From Halarcobacter mediterraneus (GTDB lineage Bacteria > Campylobacterota > Campylobacteria > Campylobacterales > Arcobacteraceae), in NCBI RefSeq assembly GCF_004116625.1, contig NZ_NXIE01000004.1, positions 124,001 through 188,000 of the forward strand: a stretch of 64,000 bases of DNA. Reading direction: 5' to 3'. Below, one piece after another: positions 51,059-59,910 of the stretch. The notes under the pieces are model-generated. The model saw only the letters and a program-made list of their open reading frames with translations, did not search any database and was not told the origin of the DNA. Every line of letters begins with the position of its first letter. The first letter of the stretch is position 1. The position numbers were made by a program, and so were the translations under genes.

Positions 51059-52747
51059 TTGAGAAGTAGTTCTTTATTTATTGTTTTACAAAGAATGAGA
51101 AAACCATTTTTGGTTTTAATTACTACATATACTATAGCTATAACAGGATTATTACTTATTGATGGCTTTGATGATGCAGGAAAACCTTATCAAATGACAA
51201 TCTTTGATGCTTTTTATTTTGTTACTTATACTGCTACAACAATAGGTTTTGGAGAAACACCTTATGAGTTTACTTATGCTCAAAGAATTTGGGTAAGTAT
51301 TTTAATTTATATTACTGTATTAGGTTGGTTTTATGCTATAGGAACTTTAGTATCCTTATTACAAGACAAAGTTTTTAATAGAGAACTTCAAAAAGCAAAA
51401 TTTAAAAGACAAGTAAAAAGTATAAAACAAAAATTTATAATAATTCTTGGATATAACCAAATCACAAGTGAAATAATAAATCGTGCAATATCTCAAGGAA
51501 TTAGAGCTGTAGTTATTGAAAAAGATGAGGCAAAAGCAAATGAAGCCATCTTAGAAAACTTCACGCCTACTGTTCCTGTATTAGTTGCAGATGCACACTC
51601 TGCTTGGGCAATTGAATTTGCAGGAATAAAAAGTAAATACTGCAAAGGCTTAGTTTCTATTTTTGATAATGATTCTTTAAATCTAAGAATTGCTTTAACT
51701 TCGAAACTTCTAAATCCTTATGTTAAGCTAGTTGTAAAATCAACTACACAAAACCATACAGATAATTTAAAAGATTTAGATGTGGAAATAATTGCAAATC
51801 CTTTTTCAATAATATCAAGTGAAATTTTGATGGCTTTAAGTGCCCCAAATATCTTAAAACTTGAAAAATGGGTTTATCAAATTGAACATTTAAATTCAAG
51901 TTTACCACTTTTCCCAAAAGGGAAATATATAATTTGTGGCTTTGGAAGAATGGGGCAACATATATATAAGAGATTTAAGTATCTTGAAATAGAAACACAA
52001 TTTGTAGAAATAGATAAAGACAAAACAATTAATTTTATAGAGGATGAAGAGATTCAAATTGCATATGGAAATGCAGATGACAAAAAACTTTTACAAAATG
52101 TAGGAATAGATGAAGCAGTGGCAATAATAGCTGCAACAAATGATGATACAACAAACCTTTCTGTTTTGGCAACTGCTAAAAAGTTAAATCCAAAAATAAT
52201 GACAATAGCAAGAGAAAATGAAATGGATGATTTTTCTATTTTTAAAAGTGCAAAAATAGACCATATTTTTATGCCTGCAAGAATTTTGATTAACAAAACA
52301 ACAAATGCTTTGATAAATCCTTTGTCTGACAAGTTTATAAGACTTGCAACAAGTCAAGATGATATGTGGGCTTCAAAATTAGTAAAAGAATTGACTTTAA
52401 AAATAAATGAAAATCCTTTGTTAATAGAGTTGAAAATTGATAAAAAAGAAACACCAACAATTTATGACAATCTTTTTAAAGAAAATATTACTATTAAGCT
52501 TTTATCTAAATCTCTTTATAATAGAGAACTTCACAATAATATGATACCATTATTACTTCATAGAAATAATGAGTATATTTTATTGCCTTCATTAGATGAA
52601 AAATTACAAAAAAATGATTCTCTTTTATTAGCTTGTGATGAAAATGCAAAAAATGATATAGAATATATAATACAAAATATTTATGAATTTCATTATGCCT
52701 TAACAGGTGAAGAGAAAAAAACATTTATTTTAAGGAAAAACAAATGA
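51059..52747 (+). CDS. Potassium channel with tandem RCK (TrkA-N) domains
   Basis: A 562-residue Kch-like channel. Two membrane helices flank a pore loop TYTATTIGFGETPY; the selectivity filter TIGFGE is a variant of TVGYG. A first RCK domain (about 120-260, IIILGYNQITSEII) and a second (about 290-420, YIICGFGRMGQHIY) follow, each a Rossmann fold, plus TrkA-C-like tails. The start is taken as TTG 51059 behind GAGAG; ATG at 51095 lacks a ribosome binding site. The stop overlaps the kdsA ATG (ATGA). Confidence 0.87.
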   Translation: MRSSSLFIVLQRMRKPFLVLITTYTIAITGLLLIDGFDDAGKPYQMTIFDAFYFVTYTATTIGFGETPYEFTYAQRIWVSILIYITVLGWFYAIGTLVSLLQDKVFNRELQKAKFKRQVKSIKQKFIIILGYNQITSEIINRAISQGIRAVVIEKDEAKANEAILENFTPTVPVLVADAHSAWAIEFAGIKSKYCKGLVSIFDNDSLNLRIALTSKLLNPYVKLVVKSTTQNHTDNLKDLDVEIIANPFSIISSEILMALSAPNILKLEKWVYQIEHLNSSLPLFPKGKYIICGFGRMGQHIYKRFKYLEIETQFVEIDKDKTINFIEDEEIQIAYGNADDKKLLQNVGIDEAVAIIAATNDDTTNLSVLATAKKLNPKIMTIARENEMDDFSIFKSAKIDHIFMPARILINKTTNALINPLSDKFIRLATSQDDMWASKLVKELTLKINENPLLIELKIDKKETPTIYDNLFKENITIKLLSKSLYNRELHNNMIPLLLHRNNEYILLPSLDEKLQKNDSLLLACDENAKNDIEYIIQNIYEFHYALTGEEKKTFILRKNK

Positions 52748-53544
52748 CAATATTAGCTGGACCATGTGTTTTAGAAGATAGAGATACAGTTTTTAAAATA
52801 GCAGAAAAATTAAAACCATTAAGTGAAGATAAAAGAGTAGATTTTTATTTTAAAGCTTCTTTTGATAAAGCAAATAGAACAAGTCTTAGCTCGTATAGAG
52901 GCCCAGGTTTAGAAGAGGGATTAAAACTATTTCAAGAAATAAAAGAACAGTTTGGATATAAACTTGTAAGTGATATTCATGAGTCATACCAAGCAAAACC
53001 TGCAAGTGAAGTTTTAGATATTTTACAAATTCCTGCATTTTTATGTAGACAAACAGATTTACTTGTAGAAGCTGCAAAAACTAACTGTAAAATTAATATT
53101 AAAAAAGGTCAGTTTTTAGCAGCAGATGCTATGAAACATCCAGTTGAAAAAGTACTTCAAACAAGAGGTATTGATGAGGTTTCTTATATTAATTCTTCTG
53201 AAAATGGTATTTGGCTTTGTGAAAGAGGAAATACTTTTGGATATGGTGCTTTAGTTGTAGATATGAGAAACTTAATTCTTATGAGAGAGTATGCTCCTGT
53301 TATCTTTGATGCAACTCACTCTGTTCAAATACCAAGTACTGGTGGAACAACAGGTGGTAACTCTGAGTATGTTCCTTATATGGCAAGAGCAGCAGCAAGT
53401 GTTGGGGTTGATGGTTTCTTCTTTGAAACACATACTGATCCAAAGTCAGCAAAAAGTGATGGTCCAAATATGCTACAAGTAGATAAGTTATATAAAACAA
53501 TTGATGAGATATTTGCCATTAAAGAAGCGCTTCAAAGCCTTTAA
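52744..53544 (+). CDS. kdsA: 3-deoxy-8-phosphooctulonate synthase KdsA
   Basis: A 266-residue enzyme making Kdo-8-phosphate from arabinose 5-phosphate and PEP for lipopolysaccharide core synthesis. Motifs: LAGPCVLED, KASFDKANRTS, KKGQFLAADAM, GNTFGYGALVVDMR, FDATHSVQIP and FFETHTDPKSAKSDGPNML. AAGGA lies before the ATG, which overlaps the channel gene stop. The order kdsA-ribH-nusB-pyrF is the same as in Campylobacter. Confidence 0.96.
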   Translation: MTILAGPCVLEDRDTVFKIAEKLKPLSEDKRVDFYFKASFDKANRTSLSSYRGPGLEEGLKLFQEIKEQFGYKLVSDIHESYQAKPASEVLDILQIPAFLCRQTDLLVEAAKTNCKINIKKGQFLAADAMKHPVEKVLQTRGIDEVSYINSSENGIWLCERGNTFGYGALVVDMRNLILMREYAPVIFDATHSVQIPSTGGTTGGNSEYVPYMARAAASVGVDGFFFETHTDPKSAKSDGPNMLQVDKLYKTIDEIFAIKEALQSL

Positions 53545-53594
53545 TATTTTTTTAGATATAATGGCTAAATATTAGAAAAATTTGGAGAAATTTT

Positions 53595-54065
53595 ATGAAG
53601 ATTATTGAAGGAAAAATGAGATTAAATGGTGACGAAAAAGTTGCTATTATCAATGGAAGATTTAATCATATTATTACAGATAGATTAGTTGAAGGTGCAA
53701 AGGATGCATTTATAAGACACGGTGGAAATGAAGAAAATTTAGATTTAATTTTAGTACCTGGCGCTTTTGAAATTCCATTTGCTCTAGAAAAAGCTTTAGA
53801 AACTGGAAAATACGATGCAGTTTGTTGTGTTGGTGCTGTAATTAGAGGAGCAACTCCACACTTTGATTATATCTCAGCAGAAGCAACTAAAGGTATTGCA
53901 ACTGTTACTTTAAAATATGGTAAACCTGTATCAAATGGTGTTTTAACAACTGATACAATTGAACAAGCTATTGAAAGAGCTGGTTCAAAAGTTGGAAACA
54001 AAGGTGCAGAGGCAATGATTACAATTATTGAAATGTTAGATCTTTATTCAGAGATGGGGAAATAA
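53595..54065 (+). CDS. ribH: 6,7-dimethyl-8-ribityllumazine synthase RibH
   Basis: A 156-residue lumazine synthase, the penultimate step of riboflavin synthesis; it forms icosahedral 60-mers in many bacteria. Signature segments are [28 protein letters not shown] and [14 protein letters not shown] with the catalytic histidine, then [20 protein letters not shown] precedes the ATG. NusB follows one base after the stop. Confidence 0.96.
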   Translation: MKIIEGKMRLNGDEKVAIINGRFNHIITDRLVEGAKDAFIRHGGNEENLDLILVPGAFEIPFALEKALETGKYDAVCCVGAVIRGATPHFDYISAEATKGIATVTLKYGKPVSNGVLTTDTIEQAIERAGSKVGNKGAEAMITIIEMLDLYSEMGK

Positions 54066-54066
54066 T

Positions 54067-54462
54067 TTGGCAACAAGAACACAAGCAAGAGAGTCAGTAA
54101 TAGGTTTACTTTATGCTTATGACCTTGGAAATGAAGGTATTGTAACTTTTATTGATGAAATTTTAGAAGATAAAAAAATCAGAAACAAACAAAAAGATTT
54201 TGCACTAGATTTATTTAATGGTGTTGTTAAAAATATAGAGACTATTGATGAAGAAATAATTTCTCATTTAAAACAAGGTGGGCTAAAAGATATTGGAAGT
54301 GTTGAAAAATCTATTTTAAGACTTGCAATATATGAAATATTATATAAAGATCTAAGTAAAGCAATTGTAATTAATGAAGCAATTGAATTATCTAAAAAGT
54401 TAGCGTCAGATGGTGCTCCGAAGTTTATAAATGGACTTTTAGATAAAGTAAATAAGGCTTAA
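54067..54462 (+). CDS. nusB: Transcription antitermination factor NusB
   Basis: A 131-residue all-helical NusB. It starts ATRTQARESVIGLLYAYDLG and ends with the conserved AIVINEAIELSKKLASDGAPKF and NGLLDKV. NusB with NusE binds boxA RNA in rRNA operons for antitermination. The start codon is TTG, with GGGGA upstream inside the end of ribH. Confidence 0.93.
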   Translation: MATRTQARESVIGLLYAYDLGNEGIVTFIDEILEDKKIRNKQKDFALDLFNGVVKNIETIDEEIISHLKQGGLKDIGSVEKSILRLAIYEILYKDLSKAIVINEAIELSKKLASDGAPKFINGLLDKVNKA

Positions 54463-54465
54463 TAA

Positions 54466-55164
54466 ATGAGTGATATGAAGTTATGTATTTCTCTTGATTT
54501 ACCAAGTGCTAAAGAAAATTTAAAATTAGTAGAACAAATAAAAGATTATGATGTTTGGTTAAAAGTAGGTTTTAGAAGTTTTATTCGAGATGGTAAATCT
54601 TTTTTAGAACAATTAAAAGCTATAAACCCTAATTTTAAGATTTTTTTAGACTTAAAGCTTTATGATATTCCAAATACTATGGCTGATGCAGCCCAAGAGA
54701 TTGCATCTTTTGATGGTTTAGTTGATATGTTTAATCTTCATGCTAGTGCAGGGCAAAGAGCTATGACTGAAGTTATGAATAGAATTAAAGATATACCCAA
54801 CAAACCCATAGTTATAGCTGTAACTGCACTTACTTCATTTGATAATAATGAATTTAAAGCAGTTTATAATGAAGATATTGAAACAAAAGCAACAAAACTA
54901 GCTATTGATACTTATAAATCAGGAGTAGATGGAGTGGTTTGTTCTGCTTTTGAAAGTTTAGATATTAAAAATAATACTTCAAAAGAGTTTATTACTTTAT
55001 GTCCAGGAATTAGACCTTTTGGTGAAGATGCTGGAGATCAAAAAAGAATTGCTGATATATCTTTCTCAAAAGAAAATTTAGTAGATTTCATTGTGGTTGG
55101 AAGACCAATTTATAAGGCAGAAAACCCTAAAAAAGTGGTTGATAATATTTTAAAAAAAATTTAA
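54466..55164 (+). CDS. pyrF: Orotidine 5'-phosphate decarboxylase PyrF
   Basis: A 232-residue TIM-barrel enzyme giving UMP, the last step of pyrimidine synthesis. The active-site motif LDLKLYDIPNT has D62, K64 and D67. The phosphate-binding end reads CPGIRPFGEDAGDQKRIA then VVGRPIY. AAGG lies within the end of nusB. It closes the kdsA-ribH-nusB-pyrF cluster, and tRNA-Ser follows 53 bases later. Confidence 0.95.
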   Translation: MSDMKLCISLDLPSAKENLKLVEQIKDYDVWLKVGFRSFIRDGKSFLEQLKAINPNFKIFLDLKLYDIPNTMADAAQEIASFDGLVDMFNLHASAGQRAMTEVMNRIKDIPNKPIVIAVTALTSFDNNEFKAVYNEDIETKATKLAIDTYKSGVDGVVCSAFESLDIKNNTSKEFITLCPGIRPFGEDAGDQKRIADISFSKENLVDFIVVGRPIYKAENPKKVVDNILKKI

Positions 55165-55217
55165 TAAAAATTAAGAGTATTTTAAGTACATAATTAGTAA
55201 AATTACACCCCAATTAA

Positions 55218-55308
55218 GGACAAGTGGGTGAGTTGGCTGAAACCACATCCCTGCTAAGGATGCGTACTGGCAACGGTACCGAGGGTTCGAATCCCTCCTT
55301 GTCCGCCA
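55218..55308 (+). tRNA. tRNA-Ser (GCT)
   Basis: A 91-base class II tRNA with encoded CCA. The acceptor GGACAAG pairs with CTTGTCC, the T arm has GGTTCGAATC, and the long variable arm (TACTGGCAACGGTA) is typical of serine. Anticodon GCT at 55253-55255 in loop CTGCTAA reads AGU/AGC. Confidence 0.95.
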
Positions 55309-55383
55309 CTTTTTTTTATCAATCAGTTTATTTTATAATCTATATCTTAATTCTAATAAAAAATTATTTTTATTCCTTATATA

Positions 55384-55398
55384 TGCAACTAAGTTGCA
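55384..55398. promoter_or_regulatory. Palindrome upstream of znuA (candidate operator)
   Basis: TGCAACT-A-AGTTGCA is a perfect odd palindrome 58 bases before the znuA ATG. It could be the binding site of a metal regulator (Zur or Fur family), but it does not match the enterobacterial Zur consensus. Confidence 0.4.
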
Positions 55399-55455
55399 AT
55401 TAATTCACTTTTATATAAAATCTTTTTAAATTAATAAATATAAATAGGAGTTTAT

Positions 55456-56370
55456 ATGAAAAAAATCTTAATAGCAACACTTGTTTTTACTTCATTTGTT
55501 TTTGCAAATGTAAAAGCAGTTGTTAGTATTGTGCCTCAAAAACCTTTTCTTGAAGCAATTGGTGGAGATAAAGTAGATGTAACAGTTATGGTAAAACCAG
55601 GAAATTCTCCTCATACATATGAGCCAAAACCTTCTCAAATGAGAGAGTTAAGCGAAGCTGATATTTATTTTTCAATGGGTGTTGAATTTGAGCACTCTTG
55701 GCTACCTAAATTTGCTAATCAAAATAAAAAGATGAAAATTGCAAATATGTCAAAAGGTATAAAAAGAATAGAAATGGTTGAACATCATCATGGAAAACAT
55801 GAAGAGCATGAACATGAAGAACATCATGATCATGCACATGAAGGACATGAACACGAACATGAAGGACATGACCATGTTCATGATAGTTTAGATTCTCATG
55901 TTTGGACAAGTCCTGAAAATGTAAAAGTTTTTGCAGATAATATTTTAAAATATCTTACAAGAGTGGATAGAGAAAATAAAGAATATTATGAAAAAAACTA
56001 TAACACTTTTTTATCTTTTTTAGATGAAACTGATAAAGAAATAAAAACTATTTTTAAAGATTTACCAAAAGATGCAAAGTTTATGGTGTTTCACCCTTCT
56101 TGGGGATATTTTGCAAAACAATATTCTTTAATTCAAGTTCCTATTGAGGTTGAAGGAAAATCTCCAAAACCAAAAGAAATTCAAGAGTTAATAGAACATG
56201 CAAAAAAAGAAAATATTAAAGCAATATTTGTTAGTCCAGAATTTTCAGATAAAGTTGCAAAACAAATTGCAAAAGAATTAGGTATTCAAGTAATTAGTGT
56301 AAGCCCTTTAAGTGAAAAGTGGGCTGATACTTTAATTAGATTTGCAAAAGCTATAGCAAATCAGCAATAA
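55456..56370 (+). CDS. znuA: Zinc ABC transporter substrate-binding protein ZnuA-like
   Basis: A 304-residue periplasmic metal receptor with a signal peptide (cleavage near VFA-NV). Candidate metal ligands are H53 in SPHTYEP, H148 in DSHVW, and the His of FHPSWGYF. A histidine/acid-rich loop (about 110-142, with more than ten His) is a typical zinc-capturing flap of ZnuA and argues for zinc over manganese. AGGAG precedes the ATG. No permease or ATPase gene is adjacent, so the rest of the transporter lies elsewhere. Confidence 0.88.
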   Translation: MKKILIATLVFTSFVFANVKAVVSIVPQKPFLEAIGGDKVDVTVMVKPGNSPHTYEPKPSQMRELSEADIYFSMGVEFEHSWLPKFANQNKKMKIANMSKGIKRIEMVEHHHGKHEEHEHEEHHDHAHEGHEHEHEGHDHVHDSLDSHVWTSPENVKVFADNILKYLTRVDRENKEYYEKNYNTFLSFLDETDKEIKTIFKDLPKDAKFMVFHPSWGYFAKQYSLIQVPIEVEGKSPKPKEIQELIEHAKKENIKAIFVSPEFSDKVAKQIAKELGIQVISVSPLSEKWADTLIRFAKAIANQQ

Positions 56371-56372
56371 AA

Positions 56373-56413
56373 TTTAAAGAGGCTATTATAATAAGTATAT
56401 TAGTCTCTTTAAA
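56373..56413 (+). terminator. Probable terminator after znuA
   Basis: TTTAAAGAGGCTA and TAGTCTCTTTAAA pair over 13 positions (one G-T wobble) around a 15-base A/T-rich loop. There is no separate T-run beyond the stem. Confidence 0.5.
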
Positions 56414-56497
56414 AAAATAATTTCATTAAATTATAAAAAATTAAACAAATTTTAAACTTTCTTAGATATAATTTCATTCGCTTTTAAATATAAAAGA

Positions 56498-56574
56498 GGG
56501 TTCTTAGCTCAGTTGGTCAGAGCACTCGGCTCATAACCGAGTGGTCCGGAGTTCGAATCTCCGAGAACCCACCA
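56498..56574 (+). tRNA. tRNA with CAT anticodon (Met or lysidine-modified Ile2)
   Basis: A 77-base tRNA with encoded CCA: acceptor GGGTTCT/AGAACCC, T arm GAGTTCGAATC, anticodon CAT at 56532-56534 in loop CTCATAA. It lacks initiator features. Elongator Met and Ile2 (CAU read as k2CAU by TilS) cannot be separated by eye. Confidence 0.9.
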
Positions 56575-56589
56575 TTTTAATTAAAGTAA

Positions 56590-56666
56590 GCGGGAGTAGC
56601 TCAGTTGGCTAGAGCCTCTGCCTTCCAAGCAGATTGTCGCGAGTTCGAGTCTCGTCTCCCGCTCCA
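56590..56666 (+). tRNA. tRNA-Gly (TCC), copy 1
   Basis: A 77-base tRNA with encoded CCA at its end; acceptor GCGGGAG/CTCCCGC, anticodon TCC in loop CTTCCAA. It is almost identical to the second copy 43 bases downstream. Confidence 0.94.
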
Positions 56667-56709
56667 CTTTTATTTTATTCTAAAGAATTATTTGATATAA
56701 TTCTCAAAT

Positions 56710-56786
<77 letters not shown>

Positions 56787-56861
56787 CTTTACTTAATTTT
56801 AACTATCAATTAATATAAACTTTACTACAATATCCATAAAATTTTATAAGTGACTTAGTTA

Positions 56862-58442
56862 ATGAGGGAATCTATCAAAGAAAATTATGAAGAGATTTTA
56901 AAAGCTTCTTTTTCACTATCTAGCCAAGCAATTTATCTTTTAAATATGAATGGAAATATTTTATATGCTAATGAAAATGCCTTAGATACACTAGGCTATA
57001 CTTTAGCTGAAATAAAAGAATTATATGTTTGGGATATTGATGTTGCTGTTGACAACAAAAAAAAATATTTAAATGAATTGAATATTTTTGCTAAAAAAGC
57101 TTTTGATGGAAAAGAAAATGTATTAGAAAGTAGACATAGAAAGAAAAATGGAGAAGTTTTTCCTGTAGAGATTGTTTCTAAGTTTTTTAAAGTAAATGAA
57201 GATGAATACTTAATCTCATATGCAAGAGATATTACTAGAAGAATTAGAAGAACAGAAGAAATAAATTTTTATTTTGATTTAATAGATTCATCAAAAGATA
57301 TGATTTTTGTAATGGATCATGAATCTACTAAAATAGAATTTGCAAATGAAACAGCTTGTAATATATTAGGGTATTCTTTAGTTGAATTAAAAGATAAAAA
57401 GATATCTGAAATAAGAAAAACTATGGAAAACTTAGATGATACACAATTACCTGAAATATTTAAAAAAATAGAAGAAGAAAGTAATTTAACTACATTTGGC
57501 ATCTATATTACAAAAAAAAATAAAGAAATACCTGTTGAAAGTTCTTTACAACTTAAAGAATACAAAGGCAAAAAATTTATTACTGCTATTTCAAGAGATA
57601 TTTCTGATAGATTAGAAATAGAAATAAAAAAAGAAGAATTAAATAAAAAATTAAAAAATTATAATAAGACTCTAGAAAAAGAAATAAGTAAAGTAAAAAA
57701 AGATTTATTAGAGTATGAAACTATAATGAAAAGGCAGTCTAAAATGGCTGCAATGGGTGAAATGCTTGAAAATATTGCTCATCAATGGAGACAACCTTTA
57801 TCGGCAGTTTCTGTTTTATCAACAGGTATGATTTTACAAAATGAGCAAAATATTTTAAATAAAGATCTTTTAGATGCAGGATTAAATGATATAAATGAGC
57901 AGGTTCAATATTTATCTAAAACAATTGACGATTTTAGAAATTTCTTTAAACCTAATAAACAAAAAAATAGATTTAAATTATCTGATATAATAAAAACGTC
58001 AATAAAACTTTCAAAAGCTAGATATTCAAAAAAACATATTGAATTTATTGTTAATATAGAAGATGAAGAACTTTTTACATATGAAAATGAACTATTACAA
58101 GTATTATTAAATTTAATTACAAATGCAAAAGATGAATTAATAAAAAAAGAGTATAAAAAGTATATTTTTATAGAAACTAAAATAGATGAAAATTATCTAT
58201 ATATAAGAATTAAAGATAATGCAGGTGGTATTGATAATATGATAATTGATAGAATATTTGAACCTTATTTTACTACAAAACATAATTCTCAAGGTACTGG
58301 AATAGGTTTATATATGTCTTCAAATATTGTAAGACATATGAATGGTAAAATAAATGTTAGAAATACAAATGTAGAGCATAATAGTGGCGTTTATTTAGGT
58401 GCTTGCTTTGAAATTAGACTTCCTTTAGCTCAAAATAAGTAG
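56862..58442 (+). CDS. Soluble PAS-PAS sensor histidine kinase
   Basis: A 526-residue kinase without membrane segments. PAS 1 (about 10-125, NMNGNILYANENALDTLGY) and PAS 2 (about 135-250, FANETACNILGYS) are each followed by a DI-[TS] linker (ARDITRR, SRDISDR). A coiled coil (about 255-290) leads to the phospho-acceptor H307 in AHQWRQPL, then NLITNAKDEL, DNAGG and GTGIGLYM. It senses a cytosolic cue, perhaps redox or a small molecule. No regulator gene follows in its operon, so its partner is uncertain. There is no clear ribosome binding site at the ATG. Confidence 0.9.
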   Translation: MRESIKENYEEILKASFSLSSQAIYLLNMNGNILYANENALDTLGYTLAEIKELYVWDIDVAVDNKKKYLNELNIFAKKAFDGKENVLESRHRKKNGEVFPVEIVSKFFKVNEDEYLISYARDITRRIRRTEEINFYFDLIDSSKDMIFVMDHESTKIEFANETACNILGYSLVELKDKKISEIRKTMENLDDTQLPEIFKKIEEESNLTTFGIYITKKNKEIPVESSLQLKEYKGKKFITAISRDISDRLEIEIKKEELNKKLKNYNKTLEKEISKVKKDLLEYETIMKRQSKMAAMGEMLENIAHQWRQPLSAVSVLSTGMILQNEQNILNKDLLDAGLNDINEQVQYLSKTIDDFRNFFKPNKQKNRFKLSDIIKTSIKLSKARYSKKHIEFIVNIEDEELFTYENELLQVLLNLITNAKDELIKKEYKKYIFIETKIDENYLYIRIKDNAGGIDNMIIDRIFEPYFTTKHNSQGTGIGLYMSSNIVRHMNGKINVRNTNVEHNSGVYLGACFEIRLPLAQNK

Positions 58443-58451
58443 GAAAAAATA

Positions 58452-58988
58452 ATGAGTGATAGATTACATGAAATTTTAGGTGAAATAGGAATAATTCATA
58501 AAGAGTTATTATTAAATGACAAAATCAGTGATATTGATTATGTTTTAGAGTATTTAGAAAAATATGATGAAGATTTAAAAGAACACTATTTGATGCTTTT
58601 ATTACAGTATTATTTCCAACAAAATGAAATAGAAAATTTTAAAAGTTTACTTCTTTTAGGATATAAATTTGATTTACGAATGGATGATATAAAACAAGCT
58701 TTTTTAAATATTAAAAATAATGAAGAGAATGTAATTGATTTTTTAGAGGAAAACGTTGTATTTTTTAAAGATTCAAATATGGAAGAACCTTTACAGGCAA
58801 TGTATGAATATTATATAAAAAATCCTTCTTTACAAGCTAGTTTAGAAGAAACTATAGAATTAATAAAAAGAAATAGGTATGTTTGTGTTTATGCATATAA
58901 AAATAGAAGTTATGATTTTGCAAAGTTCTTTTTAAATGAGGACCTTCTTGAATCAATAAAGCGTGATTTACCTTATCTTTTAAAATAG
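58452..58988 (+). CDS. Hypothetical helical protein
   Basis: A 178-residue acidic, largely helical protein not assigned to a family. It has paired helices such as LMLLLQYYFQQNEIENFKSL and LQAMYEYYIKNPSLQ with ankyrin-like or HEAT-like spacing, but no repeat signature I can name. AGGA lies nine bases before the ATG. It sits between a kinase and a radical SAM gene in one operon, and its stop TAG overlaps the radical SAM ribosome binding site. It may be a partner of either neighbour. Confidence 0.55.
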   Translation: MSDRLHEILGEIGIIHKELLLNDKISDIDYVLEYLEKYDEDLKEHYLMLLLQYYFQQNEIENFKSLLLLGYKFDLRMDDIKQAFLNIKNNEENVIDFLEENVVFFKDSNMEEPLQAMYEYYIKNPSLQASLEETIELIKRNRYVCVYAYKNRSYDFAKFFLNEDLLESIKRDLPYLLK

Positions 58989-58997
58989 GAATAAAAA

Positions 58998-59873
58998 ATA
59001 AAAAAGTTTAAAAAAATTCACGTAGAAATCACAAATGTTTGTAACTTAAAATGCAGTTTTTGTCCTCCTAAATTATTACCAAATGAGACAATGAATCTTG
59101 AAAAATTTGACTTTTTAAATGCTCAATTAAAAGATGTTACTAAAGAATTAGCTTATCATGTTGTTGGAGATCCTTTAGTCTTAAAAAATTTAAATGAGTA
59201 CTTAAATATTAGTTATAAACATGGCTTAAAAGTAAATATTGTAACTACAGCAAATAATTTAACTCAAAAACATTTTTCAACTTTAATGAATAATGCTATT
59301 AGACAGATAAATTTTTCAATTAATTCTTATAATGCTAATTCCCATAAAAAAACTTTAGAAGAGTACTTAAATCCAATAATAGAGTTTACAAAATATGCAA
59401 TAGAAAAGAAACAACATTTTTTTATAAATTTTAGGATTTGGAATTTAGATGATGATAAAAGTGCAAAGGAGTTCAATAAAAAAGTTTTTGAAATTTTAGA
59501 AAAAAACTTTTTTACTTCTTTAGATATTGAACAAATATATAAAGAAAAACCTAAAAATATTAAATTAGCAAGAATGGTTTTTATAAATTTTGATGAATAT
59601 TTTAACTGGCCAAGTTTATCAAATGATTTTGTTTCTGATAAAGGTTTCTGTTATGGTCTAGATTCTCATTTTGCAATTTTAAGTTCTGGTAAAGTTGCTC
59701 CTTGTTGTTTGGATAAAGATGCTGTTGTAAATTTAGGTGATATAAATAAAAATAGTATAAGTGAAATTTTATCTTCAAAAAGAGTTTTAGATATTCAAAA
59801 AGGATTTAGAAAGAAAGAGCTTGTGGAAGAACTTTGCCAAAAGTGTGAATATCGAACAAGGTTTGACAAGTAA
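58998..59873 (+). CDS. Radical SAM / SPASM-like protein (ATA start)
   Basis: A radical SAM enzyme of about 291 residues when read from ATA at 58998. The first ATG (59091) would remove the cluster motif CNLKCSFC (CxxxCxxC), so the start must be upstream. No ATG, GTG or TTG lies between the in-frame TAA at 58992 and that motif. AGGA lies seven bases before the ATA, giving IKKFKKIHVEITNVCN as the start. The C-terminus has SPASM-like cysteines (GFCYGL, APCCLDKD, CQKCEYR) for an extra Fe-S cluster. The substrate is unknown; a peptide or small-molecule modification is likely from the family. Confidence 0.82.
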   Translation: MKKFKKIHVEITNVCNLKCSFCPPKLLPNETMNLEKFDFLNAQLKDVTKELAYHVVGDPLVLKNLNEYLNISYKHGLKVNIVTTANNLTQKHFSTLMNNAIRQINFSINSYNANSHKKTLEEYLNPIIEFTKYAIEKKQHFFINFRIWNLDDDKSAKEFNKKVFEILEKNFFTSLDIEQIYKEKPKNIKLARMVFINFDEYFNWPSLSNDFVSDKGFCYGLDSHFAILSSGKVAPCCLDKDAVVNLGDINKNSISEILSSKRVLDIQKGFRKKELVEELCQKCEYRTRFDK

Positions 59874-59910
59874 AGATAAGATATAATTTCAAAAAATATG
59901 AAGGCTTTGA

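Noticed and set aside
55715-55909. His-rich antisense frame opposite znuA
   Set aside because: Its histidine content is only the mirror of the CAT/GAA-rich loop of znuA; no start signals are present.
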